DNA of 39,802 nucleotides from an uncultured bacterium (GCA_903928495.1 CAIYQZ010000006.1:1-39802); one strand, 5' to 3'. Shown: positions 1 through 8,149, counted from the stretch's first letter. The notes: generated by a model from the sequence alone, not told the origin. Numbers and translations: made by a program.

Positions 1-704
1 CCGGGCAGGTGCTGCTTGATCCAGCGGGTGGCCTCGATGAAGTCGACCGCGTAGTTGTTGTGCTCTTCAATGCCGGTGGCAATGGCGAAGATGTTGGGGT
101 CGAAGATGATGTCTTCAGGCGGAAAGCCCACTTCGTCGACCAGCACGCGGTAGGCGCGTTCGCAAATCTCGATCTTGCGCTGGTAGGTATCGGCCTGGCC
201 CTGCTCATCAAAGGCCATCACCACGGCGGCGGCCCCGTAGCGCTTGACCAGTGTGGCCTGGCGCTTGAACTCGGCCAGGCCTTCTTTCATGCTTATGGAG
301 TTGACGACGGACTTGCCCTGCACGCAGCGCAGACCCGCCTCGATCACGCTCCACTTGCTGCTGTCGATCATCACCGGCACGCGGGCAATGTCGGGCTCGG
401 TGGCCATCAGGTTCAGAAAACGCACCATGGCGGCCTGGCTGTCCAGCATGGCCTCGTCCATGTTCACGTCCACAATTTGCGCACCGTTTTCCACCTGCTG
501 GCGGGCGACGGCCAGGGCGTCTTCGTAACGCCCTTCCAGAATCATGCGGGCGAAGGCCTTGGAGCCGGTGACGTTGGTGCGCTCGCCCACGTTCACGAAC
601 AGGCTGCCTTCGCCAATGCGCAGGGGCTCCAGACCCGACAGCAGCATGGGCGGTACGGCAGACGAAACGGGCGCAGAAACAGAACTGAAAGAGGCTGTGG
701 ACAT
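1..704 (-). CDS. metH: Methionine synthase, cobalamin-dependent, pterin-binding half (MetH2), 5' part
   Basis: Catalyses methyl transfer from methyltetrahydrofolate to cobalamin in methionine synthesis. The visible N-terminal ~234 residues form the pterin-binding (DHPS-like) barrel: GERTNVTGS near residue 40, [23 protein letters not shown], then [15 protein letters not shown]. The protein starts directly before this domain with no homocysteine-binding barrel, so this is the second gene of a split metH; the first half is at 25412-26455. The ATG at 704 was chosen because it follows a short polar leader and an AGGTGAG-like RBS. The gene runs off the left edge, so the cobalamin-binding and activation domains are not seen. 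An SAH riboswitch lies in its 5' leader. Confidence 0.95.
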   Translation of the reverse strand, partial: MSTASFSSVSAPVSSAVPPMLLSGLEPLRIGEGSLFVNVGERTNVTGSKAFARMILEGRYEDALAVARQQVENGAQIVDVNMDEAMLDSQAAMVRFLNLMATEPDIARVPVMIDSSKWSVIEAGLRCVQGKSVVNSISMKEGLAEFKRQATLVKRYGAAAVVMAFDEQGQADTYQRKIEICERAYRVLVDEVGFPPEDIIFDPNIFAIATGIEEHNNYAVDFIEATRWIKQHLP

Positions 705-755
705 GGGGCTCACCTGGGGGAAAACGGGGGCCCACGGCAAAATGCACGGGGCACG

Positions 756-874
756 CAGGTGAGCGCGGTTGACGTGGCGGGCCCACACACACGCGTGAGG
801 CCCACCCCAAGCCTGACGGGGTACCGCCACCGGACTCGGTGTGGGGTGCCTCGCTGCAGCGCTCCTTGGAAGGG
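756..874 (-). promoter_or_regulatory. SAH riboswitch upstream of metH2
   Basis: The minus strand carries the hallmark segments of the S-adenosylhomocysteine riboswitch. CCAAG (869-865) pairs with CTTGG (811-807) as P1. GAGCGC (864-859), right after the 5' P1 strand, pairs with GCGCTC (766-761) near the 3' end as the pseudoknot. The conserved GCTGCA follows the 5' strand, CAGG precedes the 3' P1 strand, and AACC precedes the pseudoknot partner. The aptamer is somewhat longer than usual because of an extended P2/P4 region. A -10-like TAAAAT (886-881) puts the transcript start just upstream. The metH2 start lies about 52 nt downstream. This class is known to switch genes on when SAH builds up. 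Confidence 0.88.
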
Positions 875-943
875 GGCTGGATTTTATCGAATCGGCCCAC
901 AATGGGGTCTGCGCCGTTGTCGGTACGTTTAGTTTGCCCACTT

Positions 944-1543
944 ATGCTGAAAACCCTGTTCGACCGCTTTCGCAACTCACCCCAGATGGTGGATTCAAGC
1001 TTTCCACCCAATGCAGTGCCGCCGCAGCGGCCGCTGTCCAGTGCAGCCCAAGCCGCCGAGATGCTGCGTGCGCCCACCGCGCTCATGCGCCTGAGCCCAG
1101 CGCAGGCCAAAGCGGTGGTGGGCTTCATGCGGCCCCACGTCATTCCGGACGGCACGGTCATCCTGCAGGAGGGAGACACACAGCACACAGACCACATGTT
1201 GCTGGTCATTCGGGGCGAGGTGACCGTGGAAACCGTGGAGGCTGATCGCCTCAGCCCGCGCACCCTCACTGTGCTGGGCCCGGGCAGCCTGATCGGCGAG
1301 CTGTCGCTGTTCGACGGCGAAGCACGCTCGGCCACCTGCACAGCCACCACAGAGGTACACGGCGCCATCCTGACCCGCCAGGACCTGGAAGACCTGACCG
1401 AACAGGACCCCGCCACGGCCGCACGCCTGATGACAGCCATCGGGCACCGCCTGGCTGAGCGCCTGCGCCACAGTGACGAAAAGAACAAGCTTTTCAGCCA
1501 CCTGGTTCGCACGCTGCAGCAAGAGCTGAACGTGTCGCGTTGA
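944..1543 (+). CDS. Cyclic-nucleotide-binding (CRP-like) domain protein without HTH
   Basis: A 199-residue protein with one cNMP-binding beta-roll at about residues 50-150: PDGTVILQEGD, VIRGEVTVE and the phosphate-binding-cassette-like GSLIGELSLFDGEARSATCTA. The last ~45 residues are a charged helix (AARLMTAIGHRLAERLRHSDEKNK...) and show no helix-turn-helix, so it is probably a ligand-sensing or partner protein rather than a transcription factor. The ATG at 944 (MLKTLFDRF) is preferred over an upstream in-frame codon that would run into the metH2 control region. Its stop overlaps a TTG and lies 12 bases before the ATG of the sigma-54 activator, so the two are probably cotranscribed. The ligand is unknown. 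Confidence 0.85.
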   Translation: MLKTLFDRFRNSPQMVDSSFPPNAVPPQRPLSSAAQAAEMLRAPTALMRLSPAQAKAVVGFMRPHVIPDGTVILQEGDTQHTDHMLLVIRGEVTVETVEADRLSPRTLTVLGPGSLIGELSLFDGEARSATCTATTEVHGAILTRQDLEDLTEQDPATAARLMTAIGHRLAERLRHSDEKNKLFSHLVRTLQQELNVSR

Positions 1544-1554
1544 TTCCGCTGCCC

Positions 1555-3186
1555 ATGAGTGACCCCACCACCGCCGCTCCAGCCACCGACTGGCATGCGC
1601 AGGAGCTGCTGCTCATGCGCGAAGTCATGCGGCTGCTGGGCAAAAGCCTGGCTCCCGGACTGGTGCTGCGCGAAATGCTGCACCTCATGAGCGAGCTGCT
1701 GGGGCTCAACCGCGGGCGACTTGTGGTGGCTGACAGCGGTGCCAGCCAGGCCCCAGGGGGGCCACGCACCGCCCGCATCCAACACTCCTACGGCCTGACA
1801 CACGCCGAAAGCCAACGCGGGGTTTACCGCTGGGGCGAAGGCATCACCGGCAAGGTGCTGGCCACCGGGGTGCCCGCCATCGTGCAAGACGTGGACGCCG
1901 AGCCCTTGTTTCTGTTCCGCGCCGTGACGCGTGACCAGTTGCCACCCGAAACCGTGGCGTACATCGCCCTGCCCGTGGAGCTGAACGGGGCCACTATGGG
2001 CGCGCTGGGCTGCCACCGCATCCGCAGCCGCCAGCGCCACCTGAACGACGACCTCGCCGTGCTGCGAGTGCTGGCCACGCTGGCGGGCCAGGTGCTTCAG
2101 CTGGAACAACTGGTGGCCGAACAAACCCGCCAACTGGCGGTGCGCAACGCCGAGCTGGCCCGCGCACTCGACACGCACACCGCCCGCTACGGGTTGGTAG
2201 GCCAGTCACCACCGCTGCTGAAAGCACTGGGCGAACTGGAACGGGTGTCGCAGTCGCAAGCGACAGTGCTGTTGCTGGGCGAATCGGGCACCGGCAAAGA
2301 GCTTTTTGCCCGCGCCGTGCACCTGGCCAGCGGTCGGAAAGAAGGGCCGTTCATCAAGGTGAACTGCTCGGCCATTCCCGACACGCTGTTCGAGTCGGAA
2401 CTGTTTGGCCACGAGCGGGGTGCCTTTACCGGGGCCACGCAGTCGCGCACCGGCTGGTTCGAGCAGGCGCACGGCGGCACCATTTTTCTGGACGAAATGG
2501 GCGAACTGCCCTTGCCCCTGCAAGCCAAGCTGTTGCGCACCCTGCAAGAAGGCACGCTGGTGCGGCTGGGCGGCACGCGCGAGGTGCGCATTGACGTGCG
2601 GCTGGTGGCCGCCACCAACCGCGACCTGGTCACCGAGGTGGCCGCCGGGCGCTTCCGACAAGACCTGTACTACCGGCTGAACGTGGTGCCCATCCGGCTG
2701 CCGTCCTTGCGCGAGCGCCGCGACGACATCCACCCGCTGGCCCTGCACTTTTTGAGCCGCGCCAATCAGGCCCACCAGCGCAACGTGCACCTCACACCCG
2801 AGGCACTTGCCTTGCTGGACGCCCACCCCTGGCCCGGTAACATCCGCGAGCTGGGCAACGTGATCGAGCGGCTGGTGCTGCTGGCCGATCAGGCAGCCGT
2901 GGGCCCCGACGAACTGGCGCACTACCTGGGGCAGTCAGACACCGCTGAGTCCCTGACAGCAGTGGCCGCGCCACCCACCACACCGCCCCCCGCGCCCCAC
3001 AGCCCGCCTGCCAACAGGACAGCAGCGCCGCTGGTGCGCGAATACCAACCCGCCCACTCACACACGGTCGACCAACTGTCCCAGGTGCTGACACAACACG
3101 GGGGCAACCAGTCGCGTGCGGCGCAAAGCCTGGGGCTGACGCTGAGGCAGTTTGCCTACCGGCTGAAAAAGGCCGGCCTGCGCTGA
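1555..3186 (+). CDS. Sigma-54-dependent activator, GAF - AAA+ - Fis HTH (NifA/NorR architecture)
   Basis: A 543-residue bacterial enhancer-binding protein. Residues ~20-165 form a GAF sensor domain (LLREVMRLLGKSL..., WGEGITGKVLATG). The AAA+ domain has Walker A GESGTGKE (242-249), GAFTGA (289-294, the sigma-54 contact loop), a Walker B-like IFLDEMGELP and the WPGNIREL segment. A Pro/Ala-rich linker leads to a Fis-type HTH at the C-terminus (NQSRAAQSLGLTLRQFAYRLKKAGL). There is no receiver domain, so the GAF domain probably senses the signal directly, as in NifA and NorR. Its likely target is the sigma-54 promoter 160 bases downstream. An in-frame TTG at 1540 overlapping the upstream stop is an alternative start. 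The effector cannot be read from sequence. Confidence 0.93.
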   Translation: MSDPTTAAPATDWHAQELLLMREVMRLLGKSLAPGLVLREMLHLMSELLGLNRGRLVVADSGASQAPGGPRTARIQHSYGLTHAESQRGVYRWGEGITGKVLATGVPAIVQDVDAEPLFLFRAVTRDQLPPETVAYIALPVELNGATMGALGCHRIRSRQRHLNDDLAVLRVLATLAGQVLQLEQLVAEQTRQLAVRNAELARALDTHTARYGLVGQSPPLLKALGELERVSQSQATVLLLGESGTGKELFARAVHLASGRKEGPFIKVNCSAIPDTLFESELFGHERGAFTGATQSRTGWFEQAHGGTIFLDEMGELPLPLQAKLLRTLQEGTLVRLGGTREVRIDVRLVAATNRDLVTEVAAGRFRQDLYYRLNVVPIRLPSLRERRDDIHPLALHFLSRANQAHQRNVHLTPEALALLDAHPWPGNIRELGNVIERLVLLADQAAVGPDELAHYLGQSDTAESLTAVAAPPTTPPPAPHSPPANRTAAPLVREYQPAHSHTVDQLSQVLTQHGGNQSRAAQSLGLTLRQFAYRLKKAGLR

Positions 3187-3204
3187 TTCTCAAACCAGAC
3201 AATT

Positions 3205-3232
3205 TGTCGACATTTGGTTGACACTCGGTCAA
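3205..3232. promoter_or_regulatory. Candidate upstream activator site (paired palindromes)
   Basis: The perfect palindrome TGTCGACA (3205-3212) is followed by TTGAC-N5-GTCAA (3218-3232). Both lie about 110-140 bases upstream of the -24/-12 promoter, the usual place for an enhancer-binding-protein site, directly after the activator gene. Binding is inferred. Confidence 0.4.
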
Positions 3233-3267
3233 ACGCAGGCAATTCACAGACTGCGTGACCCGTCAAA

Positions 3268-3311
3268 AGGCATAGCTGTCGATTCAATACAGTCAAGCGC
3301 TAAATGCCTAT
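3268..3311 (-). repeat. Dispersed AGCGCTTG repeat, copy a
   Basis: On the minus strand it reads AGCGCTTGACTGTATTG, then a short variable stretch, then CAGCTATGCC, matching the copy at 35014-35073 closely and that at 12214-12253 over its core. It sits between the candidate activator site and the sigma-54 promoter. Confidence 0.7.
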
Positions 3312-3341
3312 CTGACTGATTTTTTTGGCGTGGCCACTCAG

Positions 3342-3359
3342 TTGGCACGGCCGTTGCAA
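3342..3359 (+). promoter_or_regulatory. Sigma-54 (-24/-12) promoter of the osmC operon
   Basis: TTGGCACGGCCGTTGCAA matches the sigma-54 consensus almost perfectly: GG at 3344-3345 and GC at 3356-3357, with exactly 10 bases between. Transcription should start near 3369-3371, leaving a leader of about 65 nt before osmC. The adjacent gene encodes a GAFTGA-type activator, which supports function. Confidence 0.88.
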
Positions 3360-3434
3360 TGAAGGTGAGCAAGGGGGCCTCAGCCGTCCCCGACACCGTC
3401 AGCCGACCGTTTCCCTTTTTCACAGGAACCCGCC

Positions 3435-3992
3435 ATGTCCACCGCCGAAGCCACTGCACCCACCACCGTCAAAGCCTACCTGCGCCCCATCGACGCCGCC
3501 GGTCTGGCCACCTTTGCAGCGGGGGGCAAAGCCAACCCTGCCCGCCGGGGCACCAACAAGGTCCACACCGTGATGGAAGGCCAGTACCGCAGCCTGTCGT
3601 ACGTGGGCAACCACACCCCCGTGGTGGTGGACGAACCGCTGCACCTGTTCGGTGAAGACACGGCACCCGCTCCCGGCGAAATCGTGCTGTCGGGCCTGGG
3701 TGGCTGCATTGCCGTGGGCGTGACCGCCGTGGCCACCTGGAAAGGCGTGAAGCTGACCAAGCTCGAAGTGTTCCTGGAAGGCGACATTGGCAACCCCGCT
3801 GCCTGGGGCGCCGGTGGTGCGCTTGAAATGATGCCTCCGCAAATGGGCTTCCAGGCCATCCGCGTGAAGGTGCTGGTCGAGGGAGACGCCACCCGCGAAG
3901 AGTTGGACGAAATCGTCAAACACGCCAACTTCTACTCGCCCGTGGCCAACACCATGCGCAACCCCATTCCGTTCGAGATTTCGCTGGCCTGA
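3435..3992 (+). CDS. OsmC-family protein
   Basis: A 185-residue OsmC/Ohr-fold protein. It shows the family core LSGLGGCIAVGVTAVATWKGVKLTKLEVFLEGDI, with the conserved cysteine in GGC (near residue 95), and a C-terminal half with VLVEGDATREELDEIVKHANFYSPVANTM. The second position of the Ohr catalytic pair, usually Cys in a SCP-like context, is NFYSPV here, so classic thiol peroxidase activity is doubtful. OsmC proteins generally act on organic hydroperoxides or related electrophiles in the cytoplasm. It is first in the sigma-54 operon, with RBS AGGAA and ATG at 3435, and is followed 50 bases later by the ACAD-like gene. Confidence 0.9.
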   Translation: MSTAEATAPTTVKAYLRPIDAAGLATFAAGGKANPARRGTNKVHTVMEGQYRSLSYVGNHTPVVVDEPLHLFGEDTAPAPGEIVLSGLGGCIAVGVTAVATWKGVKLTKLEVFLEGDIGNPAAWGAGGALEMMPPQMGFQAIRVKVLVEGDATREELDEIVKHANFYSPVANTMRNPIPFEISLA

Positions 3993-4042
3993 CGCGTGCC
4001 CACGACGTTCCCAAACCCCACCCGTTGATTCAGGAGCCCCCC

Positions 4043-5179
4043 ATGAACCCCACCGACCTGCCTGCCGACGTTGTCCAAGCCGCCACCACCGAGGACCTGC
4101 TGAGCGCCGTACGCGCCATTGCCCAGGGGCCGCTGGCCCAGCGGGCGCAGGCCATTGACGAAGGCGCGTACCCCGAAGACCTGTTGAAGCAACTCGCGGC
4201 CGTGGGGGCCATGGGGGCGCACATCGATCGTCCCGGCCAGCCCGGCAACTACATGGCCACCATCGCGGCCATGGCGGAAGCGGGCAAGGTGTGCGGGGCC
4301 ACGGCGTTCATGATGTGGTGCCAGTCGGTGTGTGCGCTGTACATGGACGCGTCATCCAACCCAGCGCTCAAGGGCGAGCGCCTCTCCGCCCACCTGAGCG
4401 GCACGGGCATCGGGGGCACGGGCTTGTCGAACCCCATGAAGAGCTTTGCGCAGATCGAGAGTTTTCTGCTCAAGGCCACGCCCACCGAAGGCGGTTACCT
4501 GGTCAACGGCACGCTGCCCTGGGTCAGCAACCTGGCGGGCAACCACTACTTTGGCGCCATCGCCAGTGTGGTGGGTGAAGCCGGCAAGGAGGTCATGTTC
4601 ATCCTCAAGTGCGATGCACCCGGTGTCACGCTCAAAGGCTGCCCCAAGTTCTCGGGCATGGAAGGCACGGGCACGTATGCCGTGCAATGCAAAGACCTGT
4701 TCATCGGGTCGGACGACATCGTGGCCGACCCAGCCCGCCCCTACATCCGCAACATCCGCGCGGCCTTCGTGATGCTCCAGTGCGGCATTGCCGCAGGCAT
4801 CGTTCAGGGTGCCATCGACAGCATGTGGGCGGTGGAAGACCAACTGGGCCATGTCAACCAGTTCCTGGACGACCGGCCCGACCAGCTTCAGGCCGAACTG
4901 GACGACCTGTTGGCCCGCGTGACCGAACTGGCCAAAACGCCCAACGACAGCTCGAACGAATTCTTCATCGACGTGCTCAACGCCCGCATCGACGGTGGCG
5001 AACTGTGCATGCGCGCCGCCAACTCGGCGCTGATGCACCAGGGCGCCCGGGGCTATCTGATGCAGTCGGACGTGCAGCGCCGGGTGCGTGAGGCACAGTT
5101 TGTGGCCATCGTCACGCCCGCCATCAAGCACCTGCGCAAGGAAGTCGCCGCGCTCTGTGCAGAGGACATGCCTACATGA
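4043..5179 (+). CDS. Acyl-CoA dehydrogenase-like flavoprotein
   Basis: A 378-residue protein with the acyl-CoA dehydrogenase fold: helical N-terminus, central beta domain ([22 protein letters not shown]) and C-terminal helical bundle ([20 protein letters not shown]...; [28 protein letters not shown]). The usual C-terminal catalytic Glu context (YEGT or similar) is not visible; the segment reads [15 protein letters not shown]. It may therefore be an ACAD-fold flavin monooxygenase or oxidase, as in SfnB/DszC/nitroalkane oxidase relatives, rather than a beta-oxidation enzyme; this is inference from eye alignment. ATG 4043 follows the RBS AGGAG. The stop overlaps the next start as ATGA, so it is translationally coupled to the rubredoxin reductase, its likely electron partner. 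Confidence 0.85.
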   Translation: MNPTDLPADVVQAATTEDLLSAVRAIAQGPLAQRAQAIDEGAYPEDLLKQLAAVGAMGAHIDRPGQPGNYMATIAAMAEAGKVCGATAFMMWCQSVCALYMDASSNPALKGERLSAHLSGTGIGGTGLSNPMKSFAQIESFLLKATPTEGGYLVNGTLPWVSNLAGNHYFGAIASVVGEAGKEVMFILKCDAPGVTLKGCPKFSGMEGTGTYAVQCKDLFIGSDDIVADPARPYIRNIRAAFVMLQCGIAAGIVQGAIDSMWAVEDQLGHVNQFLDDRPDQLQAELDDLLARVTELAKTPNDSSNEFFIDVLNARIDGGELCMRAANSALMHQGARGYLMQSDVQRRVREAQFVAIVTPAIKHLRKEVAALCAEDMPT

Positions 5180-6453
5180 GCCCCCAGTCCGCAGGCGAAG
5201 CGCCGTTCCTCCAGTACATCTGCAACGCCTGCGGCCTGATCTATGACGAGGCCAAGGGCGACCCCGACAGCGGGTTGCCCCCCGGCACACGCTTTGCCGA
5301 CATCCCCGACGACTGGGAATGCCCGCTGTGCGCCGTCACCAAAACCGATTTCTCGCCGTACACACCGCCGGACCTGAGCAAGCTGCGCGCCGCAGCGTCC
5401 AGCGCGGGTGCGCGCCCAGCCGCCAAGAAAGGCAAGGCGGGCGTGGTCATCGTGGGCGCTGGTCGTGCAGGGTGGCAAGTGGCCCAGGCCATCCGCGAGA
5501 CCGACGCAGAACTGCCCATCACCCTCGTCACTGCCTGCAACGGCGATGTGTACGACAAACCCTTGTTGTCGGTTGCGCTGGCCAAACACCTGGCGCTGGA
5601 CACACTGGTGCGTGAAACCGGTGCCCAGGCCGCCACCCGGCTGGGTGTGCGCCTGCTGGCCCAGACGCAGGCCACCCGCATTTGCACCCGCACCAACACC
5701 CTGACCACGACGCGCGGCAACCAGCCGTTTGACGAACTGGTGTTGGCCCACGGCGCACAGGTGGCCCTGCCGCCCAGCCTGCCCGCCGAGCTGTGCTGGC
5801 GCGTGAACCACTTGGACGCGTACCTGAAGTTCCGTTCGGCAATAGCCGACCGGCCCCAGCACATTGCCATCGTGGGCGCAGGGCTGATTGGCAGCGAACT
5901 GGCCAACGACCTGGCGCTGGCCGGGCACCGCATCACCCTTCTCGACCCCATGCCCACACCGCTGGCACGCTGGGCAGCGGCAGAGGCGGGCGAGCCCGTG
6001 CTGGCCGCCTGGAAAGAGCTGCCCATCACGTTCGTGGGTGGGGTGTCGATTGCGGGGGTTGAGGCCAATGAAGCCGACAACGGGCCCGCACGTGTGGTCA
6101 CGACCACCTGCGGCCAGCGCATCGAGGCCGACCAGGTGCTGGCCGCCACCGGCCTGGCCACACCCAACCGACTGGCCCAAAGCGCCGGGCTGGGCTGGAA
6201 CAACGGCATCGCGGTGGACGGCACCACGCTGGCCACCAGCCATCCACGCATCCATGCGCTGGGAGACTGCATCACCATTTCAGGCCAGGCCAGCCGGTAC
6301 ATCGAGCCCATCGGGCGTCAGGCCGCCACCATTGCGGCCAAGCTGGCGGCACGCCGTGCGGGTGCGTCAGAGTCGGAATGCCCGGTGCCTTACACCGCCA
6401 AACCAGCCGTGGTGCGGGTCAAAACCACCTCGTGTCCGCTGACCCTGCACTGA
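5176..6453 (+). CDS. Rubredoxin - FAD-dependent rubredoxin reductase fusion
   Basis: A 425-residue fusion. Residues ~13-62 are a rubredoxin with both iron-binding pairs, C16-N-A-C19 and C49-P-L-C52, and the conserved DDWECPLC. From residue ~88 it is a pyridine-nucleotide/FAD oxidoreductase with a first dinucleotide fold [10 protein letters not shown] (G94/G96/G99), a second fold [15 protein letters not shown] (~230-245) and a C-terminal FAD segment HALGDC. It should pass electrons from NAD(P)H through FAD to its own rubredoxin, which then reduces a partner. The partner is most plausibly the ACAD-like flavoprotein encoded directly upstream with a 4-base overlap. The NorW-like reductase plus a NorR-like activator recalls NO detoxification, but no flavodiiron protein is present. 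A terminator follows. Confidence 0.93.
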   Translation: MSPQSAGEAPFLQYICNACGLIYDEAKGDPDSGLPPGTRFADIPDDWECPLCAVTKTDFSPYTPPDLSKLRAAASSAGARPAAKKGKAGVVIVGAGRAGWQVAQAIRETDAELPITLVTACNGDVYDKPLLSVALAKHLALDTLVRETGAQAATRLGVRLLAQTQATRICTRTNTLTTTRGNQPFDELVLAHGAQVALPPSLPAELCWRVNHLDAYLKFRSAIADRPQHIAIVGAGLIGSELANDLALAGHRITLLDPMPTPLARWAAAEAGEPVLAAWKELPITFVGGVSIAGVEANEADNGPARVVTTTCGQRIEADQVLAATGLATPNRLAQSAGLGWNNGIAVDGTTLATSHPRIHALGDCITISGQASRYIEPIGRQAATIAAKLAARRAGASESECPVPYTAKPAVVRVKTTSCPLTLH

Positions 6454-6459
6454 GCCAAT

Positions 6460-6481
6460 ACCACGTGCAGCGTGGTTTTTT
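6460..6481 (+). terminator. Rho-independent terminator after the osmC-rubredoxin operon
   Basis: ACCACG-TGCAG-CGTGGT forms a 6-bp stem with a 5-nt loop followed by a run of T residues (6476-6481), six bases after the stop codon. Confidence 0.8.
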
Positions 6482-6577
6482 GGTGCAGTGCAGCGAAAAC
6501 CTGTGGATTTTTTAACACGTTGTCAACGATAATCCGAGGTTGCTCGCGAGCGATGCTCAACCCCCAAGGACACGGCC

Positions 6578-6844
6578 ATGGCCAAAGAAGAACTGATTGA
6601 AATGACCGGCAAGGTCGACGAAGTGTTGCCCGACACGCGTTTTCGCGTGACGCTGGACAACGGCCACCAACTGATTGCCTACTCCGCCGGCAAGATGAAG
6701 AAGAACCACATCCGCATTCTGGCGGGTGATCGTGTGTCGCTGGAGTTGTCCCCCTACGATCTGACCAAGGGCCGCATCAACTTCCGCTTCATTGAAAACC
6801 GTGGCGGTCCTTCGAGCCCCCCACCTCCCCGCCGCCCACGCTGA
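6578..6844 (+). CDS. infA: Translation initiation factor IF-1
   Basis: An 88-residue single OB-fold (S1-like) protein: [71 protein letters not shown]-1 binds the 30S A site during initiation. Burkholderiales commonly carry a second, stand-alone infA besides the one in the ribosomal-protein cluster; this copy is monocistronic and ends in a Pro/Arg-rich tail, PPPPRRPR, absent from typical 72-residue IF-1. RBS AAGGA precedes ATG 6578, and a -10-like GATAAT is at 6528-6533. It could be a stress- or cold-linked paralogue, which is inference. Confidence 0.95.
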   Translation: MAKEELIEMTGKVDEVLPDTRFRVTLDNGHQLIAYSAGKMKKNHIRILAGDRVSLELSPYDLTKGRINFRFIENRGGPSSPPPPRRPR

Positions 6845-6863
6845 AGCGCGACAGGCCGCACAC

Positions 6864-6897
6864 AAGCCGCCCCACTGCACAGTGGCGCGGCTTTTTT
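6864..6897 (+). terminator. Rho-independent terminator of infA
   Basis: AAGCCGC (6864-6870) pairs with GCGGCTT (6887-6893), with an inner CCACT/AGTGG stem and six T residues (6892-6897). It separates infA from the convergent Mn exporter gene. Confidence 0.88.
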
Positions 6898-6913
6898 CAT
6901 GGTCTGCTGCGGC

Positions 6914-7486
6914 TCAGAACAGATTGCCCACATTGAACAGTGTCAACACGCCCAGCACGGCAAATATCAGGGCCGATACGCCGTGCACCCAGGCCATTGA
7001 GATGCGGGCAGCCAGTTTGTCGCCCACGAACACGGCGGGCACATTGGCCAGCATCATGCCCAGCGTGGTGCCCGCCACCACAGCCACCATGTCGCTGTAA
7101 CGAGCTGCCAGGGCCACGGTGGCAATCTGGGTTTTGTCGCCCATTTCGGCCAGGAAAAACGCCACCACGGTGGTGCCGAACACGCCCCAGCGGGTGCTGG
7201 TCTGGGCGTCTTCTTCGTCAATTTTGTCGGGCACCAGCATCCAAACGGCCATGGCAATGAACGAGATGCCAATGACCCACCTCAACACGTCGGGCCCGAG
7301 GGCTTTGGACACCCAGTCGCCCACGGCACCAGCCAATGCGTGGTTGGCCAGAGTGGCCACCAGAATGCCCAGGATGATGGGCACGGGTTTGCGGAATTTG
7401 GCGGCCAGCAGCATGGCCAGCAGTTGGGTCTTGTCGCCCATTTCGCCCAGGGCGACCACACCGGTGGAGATGAAAAATGCTTCCAT
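6914..7486 (-). CDS. GDT1/TMEM165 family manganese exporter (MneA-like)
   Basis: A 190-residue, six-segment membrane protein made of two homologous halves, each with the family signature E-x-G-D-K-T: EMGDKT at residues 15-20 and 114-119. The acidic residues in these motifs are thought to bind the cation. The charged loop DKIDEEDAQTSTRWG lies between the halves. The family includes Mn2+ exporters and Golgi Mn/Ca exchangers. Mn export is strongly supported by the manganese riboswitch and terminator immediately upstream. ATG 7486 follows TGGAGTTCTC (RBS GGAG); an upstream in-frame codon would start inside the terminator hairpin. Confidence 0.93.
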   Translation of the reverse strand: MEAFFISTGVVALGEMGDKTQLLAMLLAAKFRKPVPIILGILVATLANHALAGAVGDWVSKALGPDVLRWVIGISFIAMAVWMLVPDKIDEEDAQTSTRWGVFGTTVVAFFLAEMGDKTQIATVALAARYSDMVAVVAGTTLGMMLANVPAVFVGDKLAARISMAWVHGVSALIFAVLGVLTLFNVGNLF

Positions 7487-7510
7487 GAGAACTCCAGGGC
7501 CTGCAGACAA

Positions 7511-7556
7511 CAAAAAACCACACGGCACCCCCGGCCCTAACCGGGGTGCGTGTGGT
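7511..7556 (-). terminator. Terminator platform of Mn riboswitch 1
   Basis: On the minus strand a near-perfect long stem (CCACACGCACCCCGG with its complement, 6-nt loop) is followed by TTTTTTG (7517-7511). It lies between the aptamer and the exporter ATG, so switching is by transcription termination and antitermination. Confidence 0.88.
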
Positions 7557-7680
7557 CAAAGGTCTTGCCAGGCTCAGGCCCCAAAGGGCCGGGCTGTGTG
7601 CGCCATGGCCATGAGGGCCAAGTGTGTTGACGCAAGCCCCTGCGCGATGCAGGGCGGCTACTCCCCCGTGACGGGTGAAA
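7557..7680 (-). promoter_or_regulatory. Manganese riboswitch (yybP-ykoY) 1
   Basis: The minus strand has both invariant loops of the yybP-ykoY class: GGGGAGTAGCC (7667-7657) near the 5' end and GGCAAGACCTTTG (7570-7558) at the 3' end, with intervening GC-rich stems. A -10-like TAGAAT lies at 7692-7687, just downstream of the cynS stop, giving the leader its own start. Mn2+ bound between the two loops should prevent the downstream terminator and turn the exporter on. Confidence 0.9.
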
Positions 7681-7705
7681 ACCGCAATTCTACCGACCGA
7701 GCGGC

Positions 7706-8149
7706 TCAGTACTGCTTGTACGGCAGGAACTTGCCCGACAGCACCACGTTCACGCGGTCGCCTTTGGGGTCGGGCTGGCGCACGATGTCCATTGAAAAGT
7801 CGATCGCGCTCATGATGCCGTCGCCGAACTCTTCGTGGATCAGTTCCTTGATGGTGGTGCCATACACGCTGACGATTTCGTACCAGCGGTAGATCAGCGG
7901 ATCGGTGGGCACAGCGGTGGGCAACGAGCCTTTGTAGGGCACCACTTGCAGCCACTTTTGCTCTTCGTCGGTCAGGCCAAAAATGTCGCCCAACACTTTG
8001 GCTTCAGCGGCAGAAGCGGTCATCTGGCCCAGGCACAGGGCCGTGGTCCATTCTTTGGACTGGCCCACTTTCGTGGCCACATCGGACCATTTGATGCCCT
8101 GGGCAACTTTGGTGGTGATGATTTTTTCAGTGACTTCCAGACGGTTCAT
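7706..8149 (-). CDS. cynS: Cyanate hydratase (cyanase)
   Basis: A 147-residue cytoplasmic enzyme converting cyanate and bicarbonate to ammonia and CO2. The N-terminal helical domain (WSDVATKVGQSKEWTTALCLGQMTASAAEAKVLG) is followed by the catalytic domain YRWYEIVSVYGTTIKELIHEEFGDGIMSAIDF, with the three active-site residues at R88, E91 and S114, equivalent to R96/E99/S122 of the E. coli enzyme. Length is close to the usual 147-156. RBS GAGGAG precedes ATG 8149. It is the last gene after the cyanate-type transporter genes cynABD, so the operon imports cyanate and uses it as a nitrogen source. Confidence 0.98.
   Translation of the reverse strand: MNRLEVTEKIITTKVAQGIKWSDVATKVGQSKEWTTALCLGQMTASAAEAKVLGDIFGLTDEEQKWLQVVPYKGSLPTAVPTDPLIYRWYEIVSVYGTTIKELIHEEFGDGIMSAIDFSMDIVRQPDPKGDRVNVVLSGKFLPYKQY

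Noticed and set aside
208-2178. Long minus-strand open frame across metH2, the riboswitch and the activator gene
   Set aside because: It crosses a structured riboswitch and two well-supported genes in other frames and has no recognisable domain.
3276-3292. CTGT-N9-ACAG inverted repeat as an activator-binding site
   Set aside because: It is part of dispersed repeat copy a and recurs in unrelated places, so it is not specific to this promoter.
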